Positions 27,926 to 35,642 of a DNA stretch of 64,000 nucleotides are shown in pieces (the first letter of the stretch is position 1; each line of letters opens with the position of its first letter). The notes beneath the pieces were generated by a model. The model had not been told where the DNA came from, searched no databases, and saw nothing but the letters and a program-made list of their open reading frames with translations. The stretch is from Ereboglobus sp. PH5-10 (GTDB taxonomy: Bacteria > Verrucomicrobiota > Verrucomicrobiia > Opitutales > Opitutaceae): NCBI RefSeq assembly GCF_029504735.1, contig NZ_JAQFIP010000002.1, positions 62,001 to 126,000 of the forward strand. The letters are read 5' to 3'. A program made the position numbers and the translations under genes.

Positions 27926-28768
27926 TCACGGCGCGGGCGGCCATTTTTCCTCGAATGTGTCCAACGGCCACAGTTCGAAGCGACGCACGATTGTCTCCGC
28001 GCCTTCCGTCTGGATGCCCACCTTGCCCGCATGCGGTGACATCGCGAACGCTTCATTGACCAGCTTTCCGTTGAAAATGTGGGTCACCGTGTCGCCCCTC
28101 GCGATCACCTCCAGGCGATTCCAGCCGCCGACAGGCGCGTCCAAATCGTGTTTCCCCGCAAAGGTGAGACTGTCCTTCCAGTCCTCATCGCGTTTCTCCC
28201 AATTTATCCGTCCTTTGGTGACGGCTTGGCGCGGGGTCCCCTTCTTCCATCGCTTCTCCCCGTCGCGATCCAACTCGAATTCGCAGTCCGCGCGGTGGGT
28301 AAGGTTCGCGCCATCCTCCGTTTTGGCATTCAGCACCAGAAGGTCTCCCATGCCGCCTTGGATGATGTTCGCCTCGAAGCAGGCCGGCCACGTCTTGCCC
28401 AGCGCGCCGTGCGGTCCCGTTATATGATAGAGAATGCCGTTGTCGCGGGCGCGCGTCTTGCGTTTGCCCCAAGTGTTCGGCCCCCACTTAAATTCAACCA
28501 CAAGATGATAGTCGCCGAACGATTGTTTCGTTGCCAGGTATCCGTAACCGCGTCCGCTGATGTGCAACGCTCCGTCCCGCATCCTGAATATCTCCGAAGG
28601 CGGGTCGTTCAGGTCTTTGGCCGGCCCCAAGTGAATCTCCGTCCGCCCGTCGCGTATCAGGTCGAACACATCGATTTTAGTCTTTACCGTCCCGGCAACG
28701 GCGGGGCTGGCGGTCCCGCACGCCGCGGCGAGGAGAAGACAGGAAAAAAGCCTCAAGAAACGCGGCAT
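27926..28768 (-). CDS. Exported DUF1080 (3-keto-disaccharide hydrolase-type) protein
   Basis: A 280-residue protein with a signal peptide (MPRFLRLFSCLLLAAACGTASPAVA). The mature domain follows the DUF1080 pattern: IFRMRDGALHISGRGYGYL, FGDYHLVVEFKWGPNTWGKR, DNGILYHITGPHGALGKTWP, CFEANIIQGGMGDLLVL, and the terminal GGWNRLEVIARGDTVTHIFN ... VGIQTEGAETIVRRFELWPL. DUF1080 domains are concanavalin-like, and some hydrolyse 3-keto-disaccharides; they are common in Planctomycetes and Verrucomicrobia. ATG at 28768 used. It is divergent from an exported M14 peptidase gene, and both products should be periplasmic or secreted. Confidence 0.9.
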   Translation of the reverse strand: MPRFLRLFSCLLLAAACGTASPAVAGTVKTKIDVFDLIRDGRTEIHLGPAKDLNDPPSEIFRMRDGALHISGRGYGYLATKQSFGDYHLVVEFKWGPNTWGKRKTRARDNGILYHITGPHGALGKTWPACFEANIIQGGMGDLLVLNAKTEDGANLTHRADCEFELDRDGEKRWKKGTPRQAVTKGRINWEKRDEDWKDSLTFAGKHDLDAPVGGWNRLEVIARGDTVTHIFNGKLVNEAFAMSPHAGKVGIQTEGAETIVRRFELWPLDTFEEKWPPAP

Positions 28769-29091
28769 TATCCGATGCTTGTTTTGGAGCGCGCCAGCGC
28801 TTCCTTCGCACTGTTTTTTGGGGGATATCATGCGCCGTGCATGCTCCCGTTTTTATTTCCACGCACAAGCGTTATCTTGTAATTCCGGCCGTCATTAGGC
28901 GGCCCTGCAAAAGCGCGCTCCGCGCCAGGTTTCGCCCGGCGTCTTTTTTGCGGCCTTGCGCGGCCCCGTTCGTTTCGTTGTTCTGTTTTTCGTTAGTTGC
29001 CATAGCCGGCGGTCTGGTTGTGCGCTTCCGGCTTTTCTTCCCACTCCGTTTCATCTTCGGCTCGCACGCATCAATCAACAAAACCACCCCC
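28769..29091. other. Divergent spacer with a GGCCG-TCATTAGG-CGGCC hairpin
   Basis: The 323-bp spacer between the DUF1080 and M14 genes has no supported ORF. It holds a hairpin at 28886-28903 (stem GGCCG/CGGCC, loop TCATTAGG). A hairpin with nearly the same loop and a different but still paired stem lies at 45211-45232. Promoters for both divergent genes must be here, but no clear -35/-10 pair was identified. Confidence 0.4.
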
Positions 29092-30315
29092 ATGAAAAAA
29101 CACATCCTGTCATCGTTCCTTGCGATTGTCCTGCTTGCCGGCTCCGCCGTCGCGTCCGCGGCCGAAAAAACAAAAGTCGAAATCGACGCCGGCTTCCCCG
29201 GCGGCAACATCATCGTCGTCGATGCCGGCGAGAGCGTCGTGCGATTGAAACAGGACTTGCGCGACACCAAGGGCAGATGGTTCTACTGGTCGTTCCGCGT
29301 CCGGGGCGCGCAGGGCAAAACGCTGGAGTTTCAGTTCGACGACAAAATCATCAGCTACCTCGGCCCGGCGATCAGCAAGGACGGCGGAAAAACATGGACA
29401 TGGCTTTACAACAAAACTGGCAACCTCCCTTACTCAGCCGTCTCCTCCGCCTTCAAATACACATTCGGCAAGGATGACACGGAGGTGTTTTTCAGCCTCA
29501 GCCCCAATTACACCGAAAAAGACCTTAACGCCTTCCTCGAAAAACACAAAAGCAACCCCGCGTTGAAAATCGGCACGCTCTGCAAAACAACCAAGGGTAG
29601 AAACGCCGAGTTGCTCCGCATCGCCGGGCAAAACCCAAGGCGCGGCTTCAAAGTTGTTCTCACCGCAAGGCACCACGCCTGCGAGACGATGGCCAGCTAC
29701 GCCCTTGAGGGCATCGTTGACACCATCCTTTCCGACACGCCCGACGGCCGCTGGCTGCGCGAACACGCCGACTTCCTCATCGTGCCCTTCATGGACAAGG
29801 ACGGCGTCGAGGACGGCGACCAGGGCAAGAACCGCAAACCCCACGATCACAACCGCGACTACGCCAAGGAAATCCACCCGACCGTCCGCGCCTTCAAAAA
29901 ACAAGTCACCGAATGGATCGACGGACGCCCCACGGTTCTCTTCGACATGCACTGCCCCAGTGAAAAAGGCAAAACCCTCTTCTTCTTCACCGAGGCCGCC
30001 GAGTTGAACAAAAAGATTTCGGACAATGTGAACCGCTATTGCTCCCTGCTTGAGGCGGAAAGAAAAAGCCCGCTCTACTATAAAAAATCCCACAACCGGA
30101 TAGCCAAAAACTCAAAGAACCCCGCCTTGGTGAAATGCAACACCTGGTTCATGACCCTGCCCGAAACGATCGCCGCCATGACATTGGAGATACCCTACGC
30201 CCTCGCCGCGGACATCGGCGCAACGGACGGCGTCGCCGTGACAGCGGATCGCGCGCGCCTGTTCGGAAAAGACATGGCGAAGGCGCTCCGTATCTTCCTC
30301 GAAACCCAGCACTGA
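29092..30315 (+). CDS. Exported M14-family zinc carboxypeptidase-like protein
   Basis: A 407-residue protein with a signal peptide (MKKHILSSFLAIVLLAGSAVASA). The N-terminal 130 residues are a beta domain (FYWSFRVRGAQGKTLEFQFD). The catalytic domain shows the zinc motif HACE in TARHHACETMASYALEG, the downstream FLIVPFMDKDGVEDGDQGKN, NRDYAKEIHPTV, and the third ligand His in FDMHCPSEKG. Late LPETIAAMTLEIPYAL carries the candidate catalytic Glu. This layout fits M14 peptidases of the AGBL/cytosolic carboxypeptidase-like type, here exported. Substrate is unknown. The ATG at 29092 begins the signal peptide; the upstream open frame is not coding-like. Confidence 0.85.
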   Translation: MKKHILSSFLAIVLLAGSAVASAAEKTKVEIDAGFPGGNIIVVDAGESVVRLKQDLRDTKGRWFYWSFRVRGAQGKTLEFQFDDKIISYLGPAISKDGGKTWTWLYNKTGNLPYSAVSSAFKYTFGKDDTEVFFSLSPNYTEKDLNAFLEKHKSNPALKIGTLCKTTKGRNAELLRIAGQNPRRGFKVVLTARHHACETMASYALEGIVDTILSDTPDGRWLREHADFLIVPFMDKDGVEDGDQGKNRKPHDHNRDYAKEIHPTVRAFKKQVTEWIDGRPTVLFDMHCPSEKGKTLFFFTEAAELNKKISDNVNRYCSLLEAERKSPLYYKKSHNRIAKNSKNPALVKCNTWFMTLPETIAAMTLEIPYALAADIGATDGVAVTADRARLFGKDMAKALRIFLETQH

Positions 30316-30471
30316 CACCGAGCAAGGCCTTGTTCCCGGCGGCTGCTTGGCAGCACTCGTTTGTCTTTTCTGTGTTTTCTGCCTCAGCACATCCAACCGC
30401 ATCGGCATCGCGGGCAAAATCAGTTTGGAGCAATTCGAAAATCAACAAACATCAACCTGACACCTTCGGCT

Positions 30472-30718
30472 GTTACTTAGTTAAGCCGATTTTATTTCAT
30501 AACTCGCCCATCCATCGCTCAACTTTTAACGACAACCGCCTTAACTTAGTGCCATTCACCTCAGGCCTTGCTTTTTGACTTTTGGCGCAACTCGACGCAT
30601 TGTCAGATGGGCGCGAAATCAGTTAAATGCGTTTGGGTGTTCATTGTCTCCCCATCGACCAAGTCCCCGTATTTTCCGGAATTACAGCAAGAAGCAAGGC
30701 CTGAGGTGTTCGGCACTT
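30472..30718. repeat. Nested inverted repeats in a gene-free spacer
   Basis: The spacer 30316-30727 has no supported gene. ACTTAGTTAAGCCG (30474-30487) is mirrored by CGCCTTAACTTAGT (30537-30550) with two mismatches. A second, longer pair lies at 30545-30577 and 30688-30718; its core CACCTCAGGCCTTGCTT is perfect. The arms share the word ACTTAGT. The arrangement resembles the ends of a small non-autonomous element and lies directly downstream of the toxin-like cassette. No target-site duplication was identified. Confidence 0.55.
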
Positions 30719-30727
30719 AGTGATAGT

Positions 30728-30979
30728 TCATTTATCTGGTGTTCGTCTACTTACGCTGAAGCAGCGCGCTTTTGTTGGATACTCAATCACCATACGACTA
30801 AAGCCGACATCAATCATGATATTTCGACATTTGCAGTTCGTGTCGTCGTCAGGCATCGAAGGAATTACGTCCCCACAAACGAGACACTCGTAATACAAAT
30901 TTTTCCCTGCTGGATAGCCTTTGTCGGGCTCGATGGGCAGGTATTGCCGATTCTGTTCGTTTGGTTCCATGATTATCAT
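30728..30979 (-). CDS. Small Cys-rich protein, candidate immunity partner of the adjacent TNT toxin
   Basis: An 83-residue soluble protein (MIIMEPNEQNRQYLPIEPDK...) with a likely metal-binding pattern C-x2-C in YYECLVCGD and C-x-C in NCKCRN, about 15 residues apart. The start codon at 30979 overlaps the stop of the upstream TNT gene by 4 bp (ATGA), so translation is probably coupled; an in-frame ATG at 30970 is an alternative. It has no signal peptide. No named family is recognised. Position, size and overlap suggest an immunity or modulator protein; this is inference. Confidence 0.6.
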   Translation of the reverse strand: MIIMEPNEQNRQYLPIEPDKGYPAGKNLYYECLVCGDVIPSMPDDDTNCKCRNIMIDVGFSRMVIEYPTKARCFSVSRRTPDK

Positions 30980-31392
30980 TTCGCTCGCAGAATTCCCGCA
31001 TCAATGAGATCCTGCACTGTGTTCTTGCCGAGGTCGAACTGAAGACCGCCGCCAAGTTGCCCAAATGCTGGTGCGGTTCGTCCCGCGCCCGCCTCGAAAG
31101 GCTTGAGCACTTCATAAGAGTTTAATGGTTTGATTTCTGTGCCCGGTGCAAGTGACCACATTGGAATCGGCGTGCCTTCAGGCGCAAGGAACCGACCTCC
31201 TGTTCCACCGAAACGATTAAGTGTTTGTCCAGGTAGGACAGTAGCTTGACCGCCCTCTCCAGCAACGAAGCCACGGTTGGCTGGCCACACGATTTTACTC
31301 TCTGCGGCTAGAGGAGAATGATCGTCGTAGCTAAAGGCGCACAATGTCCAGAACACACAAGCGGCTGCCAGAGCGGAAAATAGCCGTTGCAT
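30976..31392 (-). CDS. Secreted stand-alone TNT-domain protein (candidate NAD+ glycohydrolase toxin)
   Basis: A 138-residue protein. A signal peptide (MQRLFSALAAACVFWTLCAFS) is followed almost at once by a full TNT (tuberculosis necrotizing toxin) domain: WPANRGFVAGEGG, LPGQTLNRFGGTGGRFLAPEGTP, SLAPGTEIKPLNSYEVLKPF, APAFGQLGGGLQF, TVQDLIDAGIL. TNT domains cleave NAD+; the Arg in the RFG motif and the Gln in GGGxQ, which match residues important in the mycobacterial toxin, are kept. TNT domains usually sit at the C-terminus of long polymorphic toxins; here there is only a Sec signal. The ATG at 31392 is used. A paralogue lies upstream at 31643-32094. Confidence 0.8.
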   Translation of the reverse strand: MQRLFSALAAACVFWTLCAFSYDDHSPLAAESKIVWPANRGFVAGEGGQATVLPGQTLNRFGGTGGRFLAPEGTPIPMWSLAPGTEIKPLNSYEVLKPFEAGAGRTAPAFGQLGGGLQFDLGKNTVQDLIDAGILRAK

Positions 31393-31439
31393 CGTAGGGG
31401 TATTTGCCTGTGCCGTGAACATGAGCAAAATCGCTGGGG

Positions 31440-31637
31440 TCAATCTCGCTTCTCGTCCAATTCGGCAATCGTCTTCAAAACGTATTGCTTCGCCTCTTCG
31501 AGCAGGCCATCGGGATTAAGGCCGGTTTTTTCAAATGAGCGTCCGAAGCCGTCACGGCCAACGACTTTGAAAACATTGGCTGAGACCTCATCGACATCAA
31601 AGGTCCAGCCGGGGATTTCTTTAAAAGTAAGATTCAT
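31440..31637 (-). CDS. Small acidic protein, candidate immunity partner of the upstream TNT copy
   Basis: A 65-residue soluble protein (MNLTFKEIPGWTFDVDEVSA...) with a predicted beta N-terminus (FKVVGRDGFGRSFEKTG) and a C-terminal helix (GLLEEAKQYVLKTIAELDEK). It starts 5 bp after the frame-restored stop of the upstream TNT gene and ends 47 bp before the second TNT gene. It has no signal peptide and no recognised family. Its place right behind one TNT gene, while a different small gene follows the other, suggests that each toxin has its own partner. Function is inferred from position only. Confidence 0.55.
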   Translation of the reverse strand: MNLTFKEIPGWTFDVDEVSANVFKVVGRDGFGRSFEKTGLNPDGLLEEAKQYVLKTIAELDEKRD

Positions 31638-31642
31638 GATTG

Positions 31643-32094
31643 TTATGGTAATTCGCCAAGGATGCCTCGCTTCAGCAGAATTTCCAGACGCACTGGAGTG
31701 TCATACTGCGTTCCGAACCCTCCGCCCCAAGCGGGAGCAACAGTGCAGCTTGCACCTCAAATGGCTTCAGCACTTGGAAACTGCGAAGAGGTTGGCCCGC
31801 CGTGCCCAGCGGTAACGCTCGTCCTGCCTTGCTTACACTCTGAGGCGAGGAAAACCGCGAGTATCCGCTTCCGCCGTAACGGTCGATCACTGCATCTGGC
31901 ATAAGGAAATTTCGTTCGGTCGCGCCGATAAAGCCGTTATTTTCAGGGAAGTATTTCGCTATCGTAGTGACTGTTGATCGTCCTGCTGCGCTCTCTGCGG
32001 CTAGAGCGAATTCGGTATCGTAAGCATAGCTATTAGGCTGCCACCCGGGGATGAGCAGCGTCAGAAATAAAAAGATCCGAAGCATCGTAGCCAT
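31643..32094 (-). pseudogene. Second TNT-domain gene, frameshifted near its 3' end
   Basis: The open frame from ATG 32094 encodes 140 residues: a signal peptide (MATMLRIFLFLTLLIPGWQP...YA), then FPENNGFIGATERNFLMPDA, VIDRYGGSGYSRFSSPQS and RSFQVLKPFEV. It then runs into non-homologous sequence. A one-base shift at about 31745-31755 restores the expected TNT C-terminus (TVAPAWGGGFGTQYDTPV, then LEILLKRGILGELP) and a stop at 31643. The paralogue at 30976-31392 shares the order and the LAAES motif after the signal peptide. The damage may be a real mutation, a sequencing error or, less likely, recoding; no slippery heptamer is obvious. TNT Arg and Gln residues would be kept in the restored protein. 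Confidence 0.75.
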
Positions 32095-32138
32095 ATTCGC
32101 GGGGTTTAAATCGTAGCTCGGATCTTTTGATATTCACT

Positions 32139-33554
32139 TCACCCCTTCATCTGGCTGACCAGATCGGCGACTGTGGCTTTGGCGTCGCCGTAGATCATGC
32201 GGGTGTTGGGCATGAAGAAGAGTTTGTTTTCCAGGCCCGAGAAGCCCGTGCCTTTGCCGCGCTTGAGGGCGAAGACGGTTTTCGCCTCGTGCGCGTTGAT
32301 GATGGGCATGCCGTAGATCGGGCTCGACGGGTCGGTCGCGGCGGCCGGGTTCACGACGTCGTTCGCGCCAATCACAATCGCCACGTCAACCGTCGGCATG
32401 ATCGGGTTGATGTTGTCCATTTCCACGAGCTGCTCGTAGGGCACGTCGGCCTCGGCGAGGAGCACGTTCATGTGGCCGGGCATGCGGCCGGCGACGGGGT
32501 GGATGGCGTAGCGGATTTCGGCGCCGTTGTTTTCCAGGAGTTCGCCGAGTTCCTTGACGACGTGCTGCGCCTGCGCGACGGCCATGCCGTAGCCGGGGAT
32601 CACGACGACGCTGCGCGCGGCTTCGAGTATGTAATACGCGTCCTCGGTCGAGACGGCTTTCATTTCGCCTTGCTCGGCGGCGCCGCCGGAGCCCGAAGCG
32701 GCCGCGCCGAAACCGCCGAAGAGCACGTTGCCGATTGTGCGGTTCATGGCCTTGCACATGATGACGGTGAGGATGAGTCCGCTCGCGCCGACGAGGCAGC
32801 CGGCGACAATGAGCACGGTGTTGCCGATGATGAAGCCGGCGAAGGACGCGGCGACGCCGGAGAGGGAGTTGAGCAGCGAGATGACGACGGGCATGTCGCC
32901 GCCGCCGATGGGAATCACGCCGAGCACACCGAGCAGGAACGCGCCGCCGATGAGCGTGTAGAAGGCCGTGGCGGAGTAGTCCTTGAGGGCGAGCGCGAGC
33001 GCAACCGTGGCGGCCGCGAGCACGAGCATGACGACAAAGTTGATCGCCTTTTGCCCGGCGAAGAGGAAGGGGCGGCCGGACATTTTTCCGGAGAGTTTCA
33101 GGTAGGCGACGAGCGAGCCGGTGAAGGTGATGCCGCCGACGATCACGGTGAGCGCGCTCACGACGAGGGTGAAGCGCATTTCGCCGGAAACGGGAATCAG
33201 CCCGAGCGCGGGCAGCGTGGCGTATTCGGCCCAGGCGACGAGCAGCGAGGCGAGTCCGCCGAAGCCGTTGAGCAGGGCGACCATTTCGGGCATGCCCGTC
33301 ATCTGGACGCGCTTGGCGAGGATGCCGCCGATGAGCGCGCCGAGCGCGATGCCGCCGGCGATCCACGCGTAGCCCTGGATGCCCGCGCTCACGATGCCCT
33401 GGTCAAAGAGCGTGATGATGACGGCGAGGAGCATGCCGATTGCGGAGAGGCGGTTGCCGCGGCGCGCCGTGGTGGCGGAGCCGAGCATTTTTATGCCCAT
33501 GATAAAAATGCCCGCCGAGACGATGTAGGCGATTTGGATGGCGATGTCTCTCAT
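32139..33554 (-). CDS. pntB: NAD(P) transhydrogenase subunit beta
   Basis: The membrane and NADP(H)-binding subunit of proton-translocating transhydrogenase. The 471-residue protein has about nine hydrophobic helices (IAYIVSAGIFIMGIKMLGSA..., GMLLAVIITLF...) and a C-terminal dIII domain with VVVIPGYGMAVAQAQHVVKE, AIHPVAGRMPGHMNVLLAEA, VAIVIGANDVVNPAAATDPS and FALKRGKGTGFSGLENKLF. These are hallmark NADP-site motifs. It starts 3 bp after pntAB. The enzyme couples NADH and NADP+ to the proton gradient to make NADPH. It is the last gene of the pnt set. Confidence 0.97.
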   Translation of the reverse strand: MRDIAIQIAYIVSAGIFIMGIKMLGSATTARRGNRLSAIGMLLAVIITLFDQGIVSAGIQGYAWIAGGIALGALIGGILAKRVQMTGMPEMVALLNGFGGLASLLVAWAEYATLPALGLIPVSGEMRFTLVVSALTVIVGGITFTGSLVAYLKLSGKMSGRPFLFAGQKAINFVVMLVLAAATVALALALKDYSATAFYTLIGGAFLLGVLGVIPIGGGDMPVVISLLNSLSGVAASFAGFIIGNTVLIVAGCLVGASGLILTVIMCKAMNRTIGNVLFGGFGAAASGSGGAAEQGEMKAVSTEDAYYILEAARSVVVIPGYGMAVAQAQHVVKELGELLENNGAEIRYAIHPVAGRMPGHMNVLLAEADVPYEQLVEMDNINPIMPTVDVAIVIGANDVVNPAAATDPSSPIYGMPIINAHEAKTVFALKRGKGTGFSGLENKLFFMPNTRMIYGDAKATVADLVSQMKG

Positions 33555-33557
33555 GGC

Positions 33558-33842
33558 TTATTTGTCCTTCTTCTTGAACATGCCGAGCATGCGGTCGGTG
33601 ACGACGTAGCCGCCGACGACGTTGATGGTGGCGAGCACGAGCGCGCCGAAGCCGATCCATTTGGCGGCCTCGCCGCCGATGTGCGCGGTGGCGATCATGG
33701 CGCCGACGATGGTGATGCCGGAGATGGCGTTGGAGCCGGACATGAGCGGCGTGTGCAATTGCGACGGCACTTTTGAGATCAGCTCGAAGCCCAGAAACGC
33801 GGCGAGCGTGAAGATGAACAGGAGAAGCAGTAGTGTTTCCAT
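33558..33842 (-). CDS. pntAB: NAD(P) transhydrogenase subunit alpha, part 2 (membrane part)
   Basis: A 94-residue protein with three transmembrane helices (LLLLLFIFTLAAFLGFELIS; PLMSGSNAISGITIVGAMIA; FGALVLATINVVGGYVV), matching the C-terminal membrane part of E. coli PntA, encoded separately as in many bacteria. The ATG at 33842 (METLLLLL) is chosen. pntB follows after 3 bp. The expected upstream partner pntAA is 397 bp away, separated by a palindromic repeat, which is unusually far for this operon. Confidence 0.93.
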   Translation of the reverse strand: METLLLLLFIFTLAAFLGFELISKVPSQLHTPLMSGSNAISGITIVGAMIATAHIGGEAAKWIGFGALVLATINVVGGYVVTDRMLGMFKKKDK

Positions 33843-33910
33843 GTGTGTGTTAAGTGAGCGTGTGTTTTGTAATATTAGTTTTTGCGAAATGAAGGGGACA
33901 TTGTTTGAAG

Positions 33911-34150
33911 CCCAACGGGGTTGCGGGCAGATCGACGGGCGCATCCCAGAATTTTGATTGAAGAGCGCGTGCGGAACGGAGCGGCGTTCTCCAGGACGCC
34001 GGGACGAGGCGCAACGCGCCTCGCCATGCCTTGATTTTCGCCACTTGAACAGGGCGCGACTTCGTCGCGTCCGGCGTCCTGGAGAACGCCGCTCCGTCCA
34101 GAAGCAGTTCCTCGCGCCAACCCTGGGCTAAGGGATGCATCCCCGTTGGG
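33911..34150. repeat. Palindromic repeat element between pntAA and pntAB
   Basis: A 27-bp perfect inverted repeat has arms at 33976-34002 (core GGAGCGGCGTTCTCCAGGAC) and 34071-34097. Inside are hairpins GGCGC-AAC-GCGCC and GCGAC-TTC-GTCGC. Outside, CCCAACGGGG at 33911-33920 and CCCCGTTGGG at 34141-34150 form another inverted pair; the right one also makes a local hairpin CATCCCC-GTT-GGGGATG. The element occupies most of the 397-bp pntAA-pntAB spacer, which has no supported ORF. Confidence 0.85.
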
Positions 34151-34239
34151 GATGTGCGAGTGTTCAGGTTGGATTTTCATGGCGGTATTATTTCGAGAGA
34201 CTTGGAGCCTTGATGACGTTGGGAAAGCGCGAGTGTTAA

Positions 34240-35379
34240 TCAGGCGGTTGTTTTGGGCGCGAAGCCCGGGTGGACGACCTGGCCGCCGTGCGTGATGAGG
34301 CAGCCGCCCATGATCGAGTCGGCGGTGTCGATGGGGAGCTGTTTTTCCTTCGCGTTCCAGAAGTGCGTGATGAAGTTGGTGAGGTTGGCCGAGAGCATCT
34401 GGCTGGCGTGGAGGGGCAGGGTGCGTTCCAGGCATTCGGGGCCGATGATGGTGACGCCGTTTTCGGTGACGGTCTCGCCGCCGGGCCTGGTGAGCGCGAC
34501 GTTGCCGCCGCCGGACGCGGCGAGGTCGACGATGACGCTGCCGGGTTTCATGCCGCGCACCATTTCGTCGGTGATGATGACGGGCGATTTGCGTCCGAAG
34601 AGTTTGGCGGTGGTGATGATGACGTCGGATTGCGCGCAGACCTTGGCCATGCCGGCGCGTTGTTTTTCGATTTGCTCGGGCGTGAGTTCCTTGGCGTAGC
34701 CTTGCGCGGTCTGGCCGGTGTCGCCGAGGTCGATTTTGACGAACTTGGCGCCGAGCGACTTGACTTGCTCCTCGACGACGGGGCGCGTGTCGAAGGCGTC
34801 CACGCGCGCGCCGAGGCGCTTGGCGGTGGCGATGGCTTGCAAGCCGGCGACGCCGACGCCGACGATGAACACGCGCGCGGGCGAGAGGGTGCCGGAGGGC
34901 GTCATCATCATGGGGAAGATTTTGTTGAGGCGCGTGCTGGCGAGGAGCACGGCGGCGTAGCCGGCGAGGTTGGCTTGCGAGCTGAGCACGTCCATTTTTT
35001 GCGCGAGGGTGGAGCGCGGGATCATTTCGAGGCTCACGGCGCTGATGTTTTTTTGCGCGAGCGTCTGGATGAGGGCGGACTGGTTGAAGGGGTCGAGGAA
35101 GCTGAGGTGGAGGCAGCCGGGCTTGAGGCGCGCGATGCGCTCGGGCGTGGGGGCGGCGATGCCGAGGACGATGTCCGCGGAGGCGAGGGCGGCGCCGGCG
35201 TCGTCGCTCATGGTGGCGCCGACGGCTTCGTAATCGGAATCGGGGATGAGGCAGGTTTTGCCGAAACCGCGCGGAAGGGAGACGGCGAGGCCGGCGGCGA
35301 CAAGCGTTTTTACCGAATCGGGCAGGAGCGTGACGCGTGTTTCGTTTGGTGTCGTTTCGAGGGGACAGTGGATGAGCAT
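34240..35379 (-). CDS. pntAA: NAD(P) transhydrogenase subunit alpha, part 1 (soluble NAD-binding part)
   Basis: A 379-residue cytosolic dI subunit. Motifs: LETTPNETRVTLLPDSVKTL, LIPDSDYEAVGA, EMIPRSTLAQKMDVLSSQAN-like sequence (EMIPRSTLAQKMDVLSSQ), LSPARVFIVGVGVAGLQAIA (NAD-binding GxGxAG), TAKRLGARVDAFDTRPVVEE, and GSVIVDLAASGGGNVALTRP. It resembles alanine dehydrogenase/PntA. The ATG is at 35379. pntAB and pntB lie downstream on the same strand beyond a 397-bp repeat-bearing spacer, so cotranscription would have to read through several strong hairpins. Confidence 0.96.
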   Translation of the reverse strand: MLIHCPLETTPNETRVTLLPDSVKTLVAAGLAVSLPRGFGKTCLIPDSDYEAVGATMSDDAGAALASADIVLGIAAPTPERIARLKPGCLHLSFLDPFNQSALIQTLAQKNISAVSLEMIPRSTLAQKMDVLSSQANLAGYAAVLLASTRLNKIFPMMMTPSGTLSPARVFIVGVGVAGLQAIATAKRLGARVDAFDTRPVVEEQVKSLGAKFVKIDLGDTGQTAQGYAKELTPEQIEKQRAGMAKVCAQSDVIITTAKLFGRKSPVIITDEMVRGMKPGSVIVDLAASGGGNVALTRPGGETVTENGVTIIGPECLERTLPLHASQMLSANLTNFITHFWNAKEKQLPIDTADSIMGGCLITHGGQVVHPGFAPKTTA

Positions 35380-35642
35380 TGGTGAAAAATTGCTGTCTGT
35401 AGGTTGTGGACGTTAAGCGTTGGCTTGTCGCTACGTGCAAGAAAAAGTTGCATGTCAGAAGTTTGGGCGTCGTGGCAATGGGTTTTTCGAGAAATATTTG
35501 TTTGCCGTCGGATTTCGCAAAAAGGCGCGCTTTTTCCCCGTGAGCCGCCTGTTTTTTCCGCACGGGAGTGTTTTTCGCGTTTTTGTTGCGAAAATAGTGC
35601 GTGCAACTTTGCGCGGTTATTGCACAGTGAGTGGCGATTTTT

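Noticed and set aside
30474..30550. Possible integron attC site near the toxin cassette
   Set aside because: The imperfect palindrome has GTTAAGC on the left and CTTAAC on the right, the reverse of the RYYYAAC...GTTRRRY order of attC; no integrase is present.
32127..33776. Long open frame (about 549 codons) antisense to pntB
   Set aside because: Composition is typical of an antisense shadow of a GC-rich gene (His/Asp/Glu/Gly-rich, no domains); pntB on the other strand is unambiguous.
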